Shown here: in pieces, positions 19,543-36,664 of the stretch
How the letters are laid out: each line of letters opens with the position of its first letter
Position numbering within the stretch: position 1 is the stretch's first letter
Source: Amoebidium appalachense
Taxonomy: Eukaryota; Ichthyosporea
Length of the DNA: 64,000 nt
NCBI GenBank assembly: GCA_963693365.1
Contig: CAVNZM010000001.1
Location: 1,364,001 to 1,428,000 of the forward strand
Direction: 5' to 3'
Program-made: the position numbers and the translations under genes
The notes under the pieces: generated by a model
The model's input: only the letters and a program-made list of their open reading frames with translations
The model's database searches: none
Told to the model about the DNA's origin: nothing

Positions 19543-22500
19543 TTACAACCGCATCCAGGGCTGTGCCAGGCCCTTTCTGGCCAGATTGATATGCAGAAGG
19601 TATTTGGAATCTGATTGGATAAATCTGTAAACAAAAGTGTCTGACTGCCCAGCAACATCACTGTTTTGGCCAGACTTCTTCATGTTAAGAGCAATCTCAT
19701 TGGCGAGGTCTGAGGTTAGAACATACAGATGAGGACTCATGTGTAAAGAATTACTCCCACATTGCTGATCCGCCATCCTTCCGTAATATAACCGGGCCGA
19801 TGGTAGATCCGCTAGTTGTGACAGCAGTAATCTAGGTTCGAGGTAGGTCTCAAATTCAGAACGCCCAAAATGGGTGGCCCAAGGAAATTCTCTCACCGCC
19901 CGCTCCCACCACCCGAACATAGCATCCAATGACGTTAGGCAATCCACCTCCATAAACTCATAGGGGTAGGCTTTGGCACTCCCCAGCTGCTTGCACCATA
20001 TCGGCACAAATGTAACGCGGCATGCTGGGTCGTATTGCATGCCCTTCTTATAGGCACATATGTCCGTACGATTTGTCCAGGCACCTTGGCCCATTGTCAT
20101 CTCAAGCACCAGCTGGCCTTGCTCGTCGGGGTAGATGGGGATGCCCAGGACCACCCGAGGTTGTGTTTTTCGAGATACCCTAATCGACAGTGTCCGGGTA
20201 GTGTTGGATTGCTTGAAGGCCCGAGGACTACCCATTCGCTGGAAAAACATACTGGGATTCTGCGCGTTTGGTAGAAAGCATCAGTGCTTGTTCTGAGATA
20301 TGCAAACCAGCTACATGTCAACAGCAGATATGTCTGAAAATGAGCATGTCTACCCCAAAATTCCATCGAACTATTGTGTATTGAGCATGCAAAGGAAACT
20401 CTTTTAAGACTCATCCCCCCCCCCCCCCCCTCCAACCCCCCCCCCCCCTTTAAATTCACCCACCCCGGACACCCACGCTCCCACTCAACCACCCACCCAC
20501 CTCCACGCCCACCCCAACCTATGCTCCCTATTGGTACACCACACATCTACTAGTGACAGTAGCAGAATGGGAAGTCATGTATGGTGCATCTACTATTTGT
20601 TGCTTACGAATGTCACATTCAGGACTCCCTTTGCCACCTGGTTTGTTTGATGTTTCTGCCATTTGTACGTATCTATTTCCGTTTGTGCACATGGTAATGG
20701 AATCTCGGCAGCACGAATTTTCTTTGGTGAGGGGGGGAGGGAGGAAAGAGGTGAATTGTGATTATGTAAAGTTCAGGACCGTGAAGGCTACAACGTACCT
20801 TTAAAGGGTGTTCAAAAGGCAAGTGCTTTGACAACACCTGGGTCACCGGGAATGGGGCTAGGGCCAGCCACTTGCCGGTCTGGAGATCCTCATAGCCCAA
20901 CTTTGTGTGGGCCAGCAGTGTATTGGTGCTGCTGCCCACCCAACGAACGAGGTCGGTCGAGAGCAGAATCATCTGCCCGCTCTTGTACGTGTAGTCCCGG
21001 GGGCAGAGCTTTTTACAGCCACATCTGTGGGATGGTGCCTCCCCTCAGCCGAATAATCTAGTTTGTGTCTGCACTTATGTGGTGAGTAAAATTGTGTGCT
21101 ATGGGTGGCCAACCCCCCCTTTCCCCACCCTCCTACATGTTCCCTAGGTGCCAACCCAGAAACAATATTCCTTCTCTCCTCTCCTTTCATGGCTGTTTCT
21201 GTTGTCGCCTGCCCTTAAAAGCTCCCACCACTTAACGACTTTGTCGGCATCGTCGATATTTTCAATCAAAAACACACGGAGAATGTCATGTTTAGGTGCA
21301 GCATCTGGTCGTAATCAGTAGCACAAATTCGGCGTCATATTGATGTCTTTCTACTGTAATATCTTAATGCTGCAACACCTACACGTCCTCTGCCAGGCAA
21401 CTGATGTTTGGGTGGTGGTGGTGGTTAGGGGGGGGGGGGGCGGGGGAAGGTTGGGGGGGGGGGGGGGGGGGGGAGGGGGGAAGGAAGGAAAGGAGGGGCA
21501 ACAGTGATGATCCCCAACAGGCATGCGTAAAGATACAGAGACCACAAATTAGGGTCGGGCATGCGATTAATTTCCGTGATGGGCTGCTTACATAGAAAAC
21601 GTGTTTGTGCGGCCATAGTACAGTCGTTCGGGTGGGAGAAGGGCCACCCTTTGGGCAAGCTCTGCTGGCCAGACAAATGTGTCCATGTCGCCTTTGGCCA
21701 CGTGCGTGGCATTAGGGAATGCCACGGCAGCATGCTGCCACCATGCCAATGACTTGCCGTTGTCCATGTTCTCGGGCTCGTTCAGCACCACCAGGTCGCC
21801 ATACATGGCGTTCTCCTCAGCAATGAGCAGTTCCTCTTCCTGCCGGCAGGAATGGGTGCATGATTGTCAGATTCCCTGGGCCTTGCACAACATCTCTGAA
21901 GCACGTCCTCACTAGCCAACAAATTCGATGGGCTATACATGTCGTGATAATTGTAGTGGATTCGACGTGTTGACTAACTAGACTCAGGATCATGCCATTA
22001 AGTTCTTCTTAACAGTATTTTTGGTTCTGCAAGCACGATGTGTATGGCCATGAGCCAATGTTGTTGCAGTGTCGAGAGCATTTCACTATTTTGCCCAAAG
22101 GCCATTTTTCTTCCCACTGAGGCATTAATGGTTGTTCGGCCCTCTAGCTTCGTAATGTGCTTACAGAAAAAAGCGGGCAGGAAAGAAAAGCACCCACCTC
22201 GTTGCGTGGCTTGCCCAGGACGAACAATGGCACAATGCTGCAGGGTCGAGCGGTACCGCCATTCCAGCCCTCTTTTGGCACACACACATCAGCGAACGTG
22301 TGCCACGTCTGGCGGTGCGTGTCCCTAAACGGCCGAAGGTGCACGATGGAAAATATTCCATACACAATCCGTAAAGGCCTTTTTGCGGGGTTGGCACTTC
22401 GGGGATTGCCCAATAAGTGTGGCTGTTGTGTGTCACCCATTCCTGGCCACCTAGTATGCAAACTGTGTTCCAGGTTGCCTCCGTTGAAAGGAAACAAGCC

Positions 22501-22590
22501 CATATGGACAAGCACCCAAGCTGCTGCTGCAAACACCAGCCAGCGGTGATGGCACCAATAGCTTATCACTCGCTTGGCATGCCGACTCAT
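19543..22590 (-). CDS. Tandem-domain GT31/GT67-like glycosyltransferase, four exons
   Basis: Exons 22590-22198, 21839-21592, 21024-20799 and 20259-19543 give 527 residues, with GT donors (GTGGGT, GTAAGC, GTACGT) and AG acceptors keeping frame. The start is the ATG giving Met-Ser-Arg-His, just before a hydrophobic anchor (residues ~17-33), as in type II Golgi enzymes. Domain 1 (exons 1-3) shows RIVYGIF, RQTW, VPLFVLG, YGDLVVL, KGDMDTFV (DxD), LYYGR, LLSTDLVRW and YEDLQTG, typical of beta-1,3-glycosyltransferases including the trypanosomatid-type branch. Domain 2 (exon 4) repeats the pattern (RVVLGIP, TFVPIW, LYYGRM, YVLTSDL) but has SEFE in place of DxD and no EDxxTG, so it is probably non-catalytic. 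Two separate adjacent genes are possible but domain 2 lacks its own membrane anchor. Donor and acceptor sugars are unknown. Confidence 0.75.
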
Positions 22591-23516
22591 TTTCTTCTCT
22601 GTGACTGAATGGCCGCATTTACTATTAAATGCATATAGCAAAAATGGTGCGGCATCAATATTGTATCAATAATATCGTAGCTCGGGTGACAAACTGTCAC
22701 ACGTCCGTTCATGAGTGCACAAGAATGTGAAGCTGACGCGTTTAGTGCTAAAGCTTTTTCGTACAGTCGACTCACTTGTTCACTGCTCAAGATTCGGGTA
22801 TATGATTGGATACCTAAGCTGAAGGATTGAAGTCAGCGAATCAAAGTCGGCTTGCCATCAGGGGTTGTGGGGCTCGGGCGATTTTAGTCGTACTTGATCA
22901 AAATCCGGGAATTTTGGATCCCCTTAACGGTCGTGCATGTAATGGAATGAGTCTTTTTTATAGGGTCCTCCTTATTCGTAAATACGAAGATTTTGAATCG
23001 TAATACAAACCCTGCTTTCCATGTGTGTAGCCTATATCGAAGAAACCGAGTCCTTCAAAATCCCACACGAACAAAAGAGAACTCATAGATATTGAGCATA
23101 TCAGGTATAGCACACTGGAAATATAAATATAAAGTACGAAGCTATCTACGACATGAAAATAGAAAATCCCTTGTACGTGCGACTGCTTTCCGTACTGGAA
23201 CTGGTGATATCATCAGGGTTCCCAGGGTTATGCAAACCAGCCAATGGTGATCCGGCCCCCATGAATCACTGCCACATAAATGAGTGCGCTGTCCAGATGC
23301 GCTAACATTTCACGTTTCGATTCTCGGGCATGGTTCATTGAAGATATACGGACTCTAACTGTTCATCAAAGGGTTATACCAATTTTCTTTTTACAGGAAT
23401 CCATACCTTCAAACAGAAATAGCCGCATGCTGCACAAAATCTTGCTTGCCGACATAAGTGAATATAAATATGGCTGGCTAAGGTTTGTTGTCACATAGCA
23501 TATATTCAGCGAAAGA
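22591..23516. promoter_or_regulatory. Shared intergenic region of two divergent glycosyltransferase genes
   Basis: About 0.93 kb separates the two start codons, which face away from each other. It is unique sequence without transposon matches. No clear TATA box was identified. A shared or bidirectional promoter is plausible from layout alone. Confidence 0.4.
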
Positions 23517-29127
<5,611 letters not shown>

Positions 29128-29613
29128 AAACCAAAAACCCATGGGGGCAGCCAACTGATGGAGCAAACATACCCCTGTAACCATACCTCTTAGTTCAAAC
29201 CCATCCCCCTGTAAATACAACACACAACACTTAGGACATTCCACCGCTGTAGATCGAACTGAATGAGAGCCCTTGGTTAACGTTTATTCTTATGATTTGA
29301 GTGGAGGGGAGGACTGGTGCCTCCTGCCGGCATGGCTGGGATAGTAACCCAGGGCAAAGTGTGTACTTAAAGTGAGGATTATCAAGGATGGTTTAACTTA
29401 GCTGAACACATAGATACCCTAACTAGTGTACTGTCGGCGCTGTGTGATAGACGGTAGTCTCCCTGGAAGGTCTGTAAAGGTCCTCCGGGAACAAAACTTG
29501 ATAAGATAAAAGAGCAAACATCCCATCACCCAAACTTACAGGCTTGAAGTGTCTGATGTTGGTTCTATTGAAGACATGTACAGACTTTTTTATTGGAATC
29601 TATACAACAATAT
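29128..29613. other. 3' flank of the GT64 gene
   Basis: No gene or repeat recognised. An AATTAAAAACC-type stretch follows the stop codon, but no canonical AATAAA is obvious close by. LTR-derived sequence begins at 29614. Confidence 0.35.
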
Positions 29614-30957
29614 TGTTGTTTTGTACGGGTCTAAGGGAGCAGAGTGCACAGAGTTGTCATGTAAAACACGACCAACACAATAAAGAGAGGGCAATCGGAG
29701 TTGTTCACGACACATGAAAGATTTCAAAAAACAATTGAACTTTTATTGTGCTCTCAGGTCTTTTTGTGCTTGCAACTTATCATCTTATCTCAACTAAAAG
29801 GGGAGAACTAATTGGTTCTATCAGATGATAGAAAAACACATTCCGACAGAGCATACACATTCCAACTTCCGACATAACTGAAGCTTAGAAACTCTTACTT
29901 AAATAACTTAGGTAATTATACATCTTGTCACTATTAATACACATATATATTTATACTCGTCTCTATAAAGAAACTCATTTAAATACATATATTTCCTAAT
30001 AGTCGACACTCTCAAAGTGAAGACACATTACGATAAACCGAGTTCCATACACGTATATTAATAGACAGGAATGCACAACACGATCTATGTGCTATAGATG
30101 TACTCACTCACGTCTATTGGTGAGTCATCTTATTGTGAACTAAAACTAAGCCACTTTGAACAAAAACAAGGACAACGAATATAGCTAGCCAATCACGCTA
30201 CTTCTCAGATAAACAGAGGAGAGCAAACACAGATAAGATACAATAAGTTCTATCAGGCAAGAGAGCCAGGTGTGCACAGATCTACAGATATCTGTGCACA
30301 CAGAAACAAGGGAGAGAGAAAGATACGGGGGGGGGGGGGGGGGGGGGAGGGGGAGAGAGAAAAGGGAGTGAGGGGGGAGAGCACAAAGAAGGAGAGCAGA
30401 CAGATGCGAACCGAAGATCCTTGAGGTGGGAAGGAGAAAACCAAAACTGAAGAAGCACACAGCGACGGTTGCCTCGGAAGACTCGGAATATGAAGGGAGG
30501 CATTGTGGCTAACGTCGTTATATAAATATATAAAAGAAACACGTGTGTATATGTGACGTGTTGGTGGCTAACGTTTTATACTGGGGACCACCCAGATAAA
30601 CACAAGGCATAAACATCTTGTGGACTGATTTATAGACTGGTAGTCAACCAGTTAAGACACGAGGAAGGTTCATCCCGTGGACTAGGTTTAGACTGGCAGT
30701 CAACCAGCTCGCCATGGCTATAGTTAATTATTTATACTGGGACGCCATCCCAGTTCGACATATACAAAAGTCGAATATAGTAGAAAACCAATATATATCG
30801 TGGGAGATGAATATAAATAAACGACGGATGGTGGAGAATAATCCCAACTGAAGATGCACACACTTGACGATGGAAGACAGAGTCCCCACTGATGAAGGGA
30901 AACGATGAGAAGTAGTAGACTTTCGTGGGGAGGCATCTTGATCACCCGTAGATGTGT
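29614..30957 (-). mobile_element. Antisense LTR III fragment plus unplaced LTR-like sequence
   Basis: 29614-30345 is the reverse complement of much of the LTR at 61409-62404: it starts TGTTGTTTTGTACGG and includes CACGACCAACACAATAAAG, the AATCACGCTACTTCTCAG block and AGGCAAGAGAGCCAGG. A ~27 bp G-rich run at 30328-30354 follows. 30355-30957 has no counterpart in the window, though GACTGGTAGTCAACCAG is duplicated at 30640 and 30694. No reading frame. Confidence 0.6.
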
Positions 30958-31631
30958 TCTATGAAAACTACTCCGGGACGTGTGTTGCCTCTAGGGGGAC
31001 ATCCCCTTGGACGAAAGTGAACCTGCAATGGTTGTAAACCACGGCAGGCCCCCAGTCATCAATTTATTGATCCGTGAGGTCCTTGTGCCCAAAAAACGGG
31101 GGAAGTCTTCGCCCCGTGAAAAAACAGCACGTATGTGGGGATCAATGGGGGTTGAGTGTAGGGTGTAGGTGGGTGGGTGAAAAAGAAAATATAGCTGTAA
31201 AGCTGTAGGTGCTAAACACAGAAGATGTGTTGTTGCCTGCTGATCTGCTAAAAACTGTCGTGCTTATATACCTACGGCTACCGAACTGAGCCAATCAAAA
31301 CCGATCTAGTGTTATGTGAAATCTTATCCTGAGCCAATCAGACTCGGTCTAGTGATCTGTGGAATCTGATGTTTTGATCGGCTAATAGGTGCCCGTATGC
31401 GGGCAGCCGAACGCGAACTGCTAAAACATGAAACAAAGCCTGTTGATATCGGACACCCATCCTACGTGTTTACCCAGAAAAATATTTATGTCAATAATTT
31501 CCACAAATAAAACCTCTATGAAAACTACTCCGGGACGTGTGTTGCCTCTAGGGGGACATCCCCTTGGACGAAAGTGAACCTGCAATGGTTGTAAACCACG
31601 GCACGAGAGCAGCATGCTTGCTCCAAAGGTT

Positions 31632-32840
31632 TCACTTAAGAATAGAGGCGAATACACGTGTGGTAGTGGCAGCAATGGAGGCCGGACGAAGTCGTGTATA
31701 GATCAGGAAACAGTCGGAGGACCACCTGCCGAGTTGTTTGATCCGGGAGTCGTCGACCCCGGCCTCAGCCAGTGCTGTGGCCCCCCCGATGCGGAGGCTG
31801 TGTCCGGCAAACCGGGAGGGTGAGAGGCCTGCCCGGGAGAGGAGGGCACGGAAGTCGGCAGAGAAAGCACTCTTGGTGTAGGGGATGCCACCGAGACTGA
31901 AGAGGGGGTCGTCGGGTTGACCGGACGTTGTATGCAGGAACTGCCGGAGGAGATGGGCTGGGGAGAAATGGGTGAGGGGCAGGGCAGCTAGAGTGACGTT
32001 GACACCTCGGGCCTGTACATCCGTCTTAGAGGTTGGCAGGTGGAGGGTGGCATGGGACAAAGTACCGGTGGGGGTGTAGGTGAAGGTCACGTCTTTCCGT
32101 TTAACGTGACGGGACGGGTTGAAAGAAGTCAGGGTCTTGGAGGTAAATTCCCCTGAACGGAGGAGACCACAGAAACCGACGATGAGGGCTGTCCATAGCC
32201 GGAGATTGGCCGAGGAGGCCTTTGTGGGGCACTGGCCATGAAGTAGGCTGAGGTGGGAGGGCAGGAGGGGTTCCCTGGTTGATGAGCGGGGTCGGATGTT
32301 GTGAGAAAGCTGCCATCTGCCCACCCCCCGTAGGAACCAGGCCAGAGACTTGTCGTGGGGGTAGGGAGCAGGGAGGCCCATGTCGAGGTGGAGCCTGGTG
32401 ATGGCCGAATTGTAGCCGGTTAAGGAAGAGGCCTGTACCCCTCGTTGGGCACACCAGGCGAGAAAAAGTTGCACGGTGTGTGGGGAGGCCGGGAGGGAGG
32501 ACCCGGAGGGGGATTGCAGCCGAGATGCCACACAGAAATCGATGAACACTTTCTGCACCCGGGAGTAAAAGGCCCGAGAGTCGAGGTTGAGACTCAGGGC
32601 CTGGCATTCCTGCAGGGTAGTGGTGGCTCGAAGCAGCTCGGCCGGAGCAAAGTGGGGGGCCAATCTGCCAGCGTTGCTCCGGAACGGGAGATCTGGGGGG
32701 GGGGGGGGGGGGGGGGGGGGGGGATTAGCCCAAGGGAAGGGATAGGAACTCGTGGACCCAGGAGGGGAAGGGGCAGGGCTCCGGTTGCAGGGAAGGTCGG
32801 AGTCGTCGGGCCCGGGGAAGTTGGTTACGAGAAATGGCAT
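31632..32840 (-). CDS. Tyrosine recombinase of E1
   Basis: 402 residues, stop at 31632. The frame overlaps the end of the RT-RNase H frame by 116 bp and reads through the 29 bp C tract (32695-32723) as polyproline. The true start is uncertain; the conserved domain begins around residue 60. Motifs: LLRSGE, GHSLRIGG, LGRWSSDCFLIYTRL, giving Arg, His-x-x-Arg and Tyr catalytic residues. Expected role is site-specific joining of circular element cDNA into the genome without target-site duplication. No disabling mutation is visible. Confidence 0.88.
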   Translation of the reverse strand: MPFLVTNFPGPDDSDLPCNRSPAPSPPGSTSSYPFPWANPPPPPPPPPPDLPFRSNAGRLAPHFAPAELLRATTTLQECQALSLNLDSRAFYSRVQKVFIDFCVASRLQSPSGSSLPASPHTVQLFLAWCAQRGVQASSLTGYNSAITRLHLDMGLPAPYPHDKSLAWFLRGVGRWQLSHNIRPRSSTREPLLPSHLSLLHGQCPTKASSANLRLWTALIVGFCGLLRSGEFTSKTLTSFNPSRHVKRKDVTFTYTPTGTLSHATLHLPTSKTDVQARGVNVTLAALPLTHFSPAHLLRQFLHTTSGQPDDPLFSLGGIPYTKSAFSADFRALLSRAGLSPSRFAGHSLRIGGATALAEAGVDDSRIKQLGRWSSDCFLIYTRLRPASIAATTTRVFASILK

Positions 32841-34408
32841 CGGCCAGATGGTTGAGGGGTCCTGGTAGGTAGGATGCCTGTAACGTAAATTGGTATTGCA
32901 TTTCCATGCGGGTGATGAACCGAATAAGTTTGGCCATCACGGGGTGGGGGGAAGACCGGGAGTGCAGGTCAGACACAGCACCCGTGTTGTCGCATAAAAT
33001 ACGGACATGGTGGGTGGACCAGGAGGGGGCCCAGAGGGCCACGGCGGCTGCGATGGCCAGGAGTTCGATGACGGAAGAACCGAGTTTACCCTCATGAGCA
33101 TAGAGGGCTTGGGTGGAGGGGGACCAGGGCATGAAGAACCATTGGTCGAGCCAGTGGCCTCCTAGACCCACCGATCCGGCAGCATCGGTGGCCAGGGTGG
33201 TGTATGTGGGGGGTGTGATGAGGTGCACCCCATTCCATGATGTGAGGAACTGGTGCCATTCGGCTATGTCGGCCCGGGCGGCAGCAGTCAGTCGTATGTG
33301 GTGGTGGCCGGCAAGGTGTGGGTGGGTCCGGAGAAGGGCCCATAGGCGCTGGGAGAAGGCCCTCCCGGGGGGAACCAGCTGGGCACACCAGGTGAGTTTG
33401 CCGAGGAGGGACTGGAGGTCCCGAATGGTGATGGTGGGCTTTGGGTGGGAAGTGAGGTCGAGTAGGTCCGAGAGCTTGGAAGCCGGGATTCGTGCCTCCA
33501 TGGTGATGGAGTCGATTTCGATACCGATGAAGACGACACGGGTAGCCGGGCCCTGCATCTTGTCTTCGGAGATGGCAATGTGCAGCTCTCGGCAGAGTTG
33601 CAGGAAGGTGGATAGGTGACGTTGGCACTGCTCTTGTGTGGGGGCGACTATAATCCAGTCGTCTACGTAGTGGCGGATGAGGGTAATACCGTGCTGGTGT
33701 GCCAGCCACTGTAGGGTGGCCGCGATCCGTTCCCAGATGGCTGGGCTAGATTTCAGGCCGAAGGGCAGTCTGGTTTCAACGTAAAAATGCCCCAACCATT
33801 TGAATGCCATTAAGTGATGGTCTTCTGGTCGGATGGGCATGTGCCGGAAGGCAGCCTGCACATCTGCCACGGCCATGTAGCAGCCGGGGCCTGCGTCGAG
33901 AATGAGCTGGGTGACGTCCCGGGCGCGAATGTACTGAAGTTCGTCGGGGTAGGTGATGCTGTCATTGACACTGCTACCCCGGGGCCAGGAGAGGTGGTGG
34001 ATTCGACGGTACTTGGGGGGGTTCCCTTTCTTGGTAACGGCGCCGATGGGGGAGGAACGGTGGACCGGAAATTCGTCAAAGAATTGGGCCGGGGAGAGGG
34101 GGCCGCGCAGGTGGCCGAGGGCGACTTCTTTGGCAATATCCGCCGTGATAGCGGAAGCTGCCTCCGGGGTGGTGGGTAGGTTGGGGCCCACCCGAGAGGT
34201 GGAGGGCCCGCGATAGCCGATGTCGACACCGAATTCGACATCGTGGAGGAGTTGTGCGGCGAATGATTGGTCTGGGTAGGAGGCCAGCAGTTCCCGGAGG
34301 CGGGAGGTGTCAATGCGGTGCTGGGGCAGCGGGCGGGCCTCCGGGTCTGAGCCTCGGGGGAAGGGGGTGGTTAGCAAGGGTGGGGCACCCTCGGGGAGAT
34401 CCCGGCAG

Positions 34409-34452
<44 letters not shown>

Positions 34453-34548
34453 CAGGGCCCCGGGGGGGTTAGGGTAGGGCAGCTGGGCCCGAGTGAAGGT
34501 TGGCAGGGAGGGCAGCGGGGCCCTGTGCAGGGGAATGTGCCCGAGCAC
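32725..34548 (-). CDS. Reverse transcriptase-RNase H of E1
   Basis: 607-residue frame. The first ~50 residues include polyproline encoded by a 40 bp C tract (34410-34449). RT motifs follow: FPVHRSSPIGAVTKKG, KYRRIHHLSWPRGSSVND, ADVQAAFRHMPIRPEDHHLM, TRLPFGLKSSPAIWER and the active site HYVDDWIIV. RNase H shows LATDAAGSVGLGGHW, SSVIELLAI, ILCDNTGAVSDLHS and HLADAIS (Asp, Glu, Asp, Asp). The frame ends FLSLPLG-stop, with TAA directly before the C tract at the recombinase junction. No integrase or methyltransferase domain. It appears intact and would copy element RNA into cDNA. Confidence 0.9.
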
Positions 34549-34844
34549 GCGGGGGTGTGGGCGGACACAGAGGTAGAAGAAGGGGGGGGGAGGGAGTGCT
34601 AGGTGAGTGTAAGGGGGGGGAGGCTCGTGGGATGGGGGGGGGGAGTAAAATTATGTGCAGTGGCCAGAATAAACGTCTTTGTGTAGGGACATTTATTCTT
34701 GACGCGCGCGGGCGCCGTAGTTTGGCCTGCGAAATTTTGTACTCAGCCCTATGGGCCCGTTCTCCCGAGCTCCGTTTCCCTGTACTCGTGTGTCCTAGCT
34801 CCTAACCCCTATGTTCTAGCTGTGTGTGTGGGTGTGCGCGTAGA

Positions 34845-35921
34845 CTAGGCATTGTGTTTGCAGTCTTTGCGGGGGTGTGTGCCAGAGCAGAGCGGGCACA
34901 CGTGGGAGAAGGGGCAGGGCTGCTTAGCGCAGGACCGACCGTTAATGTGGAAATTCCTGCAGTGCGTCGCGGGTAGATCCACGGGTCGGGCCGGTTTTGC
35001 CGGGCCGGGTTGCGGGCCAGGGCGGTTAGGGGTTTGACCCCCGCCGGGCTTGTGGGGCGGCTTAAAGCCGTCAAGACCACAGCCGGGCTTGGGGTACATG
35101 GGGCAGGCCGCGCTGGGGTGGTCAGGGAAGCCACAGCGCTGACATGCGTCCGGGATGAGCAGAGTGGGTGGCAAGAGGAGATCCTGGTGGAGTTGGGCGA
35201 GCAGGTTGGGACACCGACGGAGCCCGACCCTGCTGGTGGGCAAGGTTCGGGCGTATACGTCATAGTTTGGATTGGGCCCAGGGATGGGTGTGAGAGTGAT
35301 TGAGTCAAAAGTCCGTGGGGAGGCGAGGTGGTCTTGGCGGCATGTAATGGGTCAAAGAAAGGGAGTGCGGCTCGACTGCCGTCGCGGCCACGCAGAGGAC
35401 TCTTGGATGGGGCCAGGAGGGCGGCGGGGTGAACTATACAGGTCGAAGAGGCGCGCAAATCTGCCAGCACATCCGCGGGGGGAAGCGGGAGTGTGCCCGG
35501 CTGAATGTCGCCAGTGTTCTCACCTGTGATGGGGGGCGCGGGCAGGGCAGGTAGGTCTAGGTCAGGGCCGAGATGCAGCCCCGGGGAAACCTCCCCGGGT
35601 GCGGAGGGCGCGGCGGGGGGCGCGGGAGGGTCGCGGTTGGTGAGAGCAGCCAGGACGCCAGCCATCTGGGTGCTGATGGCGGTAAGGGCGGCAAGGACGG
35701 CGTCTTGAGAAGTCATCTGCGGGGACGGCGGGGCCTGAGGGGGACTTCAGGAGGGGAGGGGAGATAGCCGGCGGGTCCGGGTCCGAGGTGGTCTGGGCCG
35801 CTCGAGGCGCGTCAGTGTCCGCGGGAGCGTTGGTCAGCCTGTGGCGGAGGTCGCTGCGGGTCAGGCGCTTGGGTGCCGCGGCAGGGGCAGTGGCTGAGGC
35901 CTGGCGCTTTTTCGGCGGCAT
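34845..35921 (-). pseudogene. Gag-like protein of E1, frameshifted
   Basis: It starts Met-Pro-Pro-Lys-Lys at 35921 with a basic Ala-rich N-terminus, continues in another frame (35716: MTSQDAVLAALTAISTQMAG), and ends in a third with CQRCGFPDHPSAAC (a CX2CX4-5HX4C knuckle) and a Cys/His cluster CRNFH...CAKQPCPFSHVCPLC...HPRKDC. At least two frameshifts and one internal deletion separate these parts. Element 2 preserves a central region (MADDGSIETF, YPWAQIHNYDVYARTVAH) lost here. Expected role: RNA binding and particle formation. Confidence 0.7.
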
Positions 35922-36037
35922 GCTGACCGGCGTACGGAAAGATAGGGAGAGTGAAAAGATAATATAGCTGTAAAGCTGTAGGTGCTAAACACAGAAGATG
36001 TGTTTGTTGCCTGCTGATCTGCTAAAAACTGTCGTGC

Positions 36038-36044
36038 TTATATA
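36038..36044 (-). promoter_or_regulatory. TATA box in A1 of E1
   Basis: TATATAA on the minus strand, ~120 bp upstream of the gag ATG. Two ATTGG-type boxes (GATTGGCTC on the sense strand) lie 35-100 bp further upstream. The same arrangement recurs in every A1 and A2 copy. Confidence 0.6.
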
Positions 36045-36288
36045 CCTACGGCTACCGAACTGAGCCAATCAAAACCGATCTAGTGTTATGTGAAATCTTA
36101 TCCTGAGCCAATCAGACTCGGTCTAGTGATCTGTGGAATCTGATGTTTTGATCGGCTAATAGGTGCCCGTATGCGGGCAGCCGAACGCGAACTGCTAAAA
36201 CATGAAACAAAGCCTGTTGATATCGGACACCCATCCTACGTGTTTACCCAGAAAAATATTTATGTCAATAATTTCCACAAATAAAACC

Positions 36289-36664
36289 CAGCTGGAAAAA
36301 TTTATAAAAGGCAGAGTCACAGCCCCCCCACGCACGCAAGTGGGACCCCCCCGACTTGTCTCTAGATTGCCGGAACCCATAATGCCTCACGTTTCAATTC
36401 CTTTCCGCCTCCCCTCTTTCCTCCTTTTCCCTGATTACCGTACCATCAGTCATTTGAAGTGGTTAAAGAAAACCATAGGCTCACCTGTTATTATTGTCAT
36501 AGTTTATTCTTTTTGCAGCCGCTCTAACCAATCCTAGACTACTCGGCCCTGCCTACCTCATAGGAGATATGTCAGTTGTTTCTTCCCGGGTTTTATGGTC
36601 ACGATAACGATTTCCGACGGTCGAAACCATATTGAATAATTTTAAAAATTTGCGACCACCGTGG
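36289..36664. other. Unique spacer between head-to-head Ngaro elements E1 and E2
   Basis: About 375 bp with no match elsewhere in the window and no gene. It begins CAGCTGGAAAAATTTATAAA and contains ACGATTTCCGACGGTCG. It separates two divergently oriented, nearly identical elements. Confidence 0.5.

Larger units (their letters stand above)
30958..36288 (-). mobile_element. Ngaro-like tyrosine-recombinase retrotransposon E1
   Basis: Near-complete 5.3 kb element read on the minus strand: A1 (about 36288-35945), gag, RT-RNase H, recombinase, B1 (31600-31514), A2 (31513-31179), C (31178-31047), B2 (31046-30958). A1 and A2 are ~340 bp direct repeats and B1 and B2 ~88 bp direct repeats. This split-direct-repeat order, the lack of an integrase and methyltransferase, and the presence of a recombinase fit the Ngaro group of DIRS-type elements. 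It is the best-preserved copy; gag carries frameshifts. Confidence 0.88.

Noticed and set aside
33113-33619. Antisense frames over the RT (for example 33113-33619, 39441-39947) as separate genes
   Set aside because: They exist only as mirror frames of a strongly conserved GC-rich RT and have no recognisable domain.
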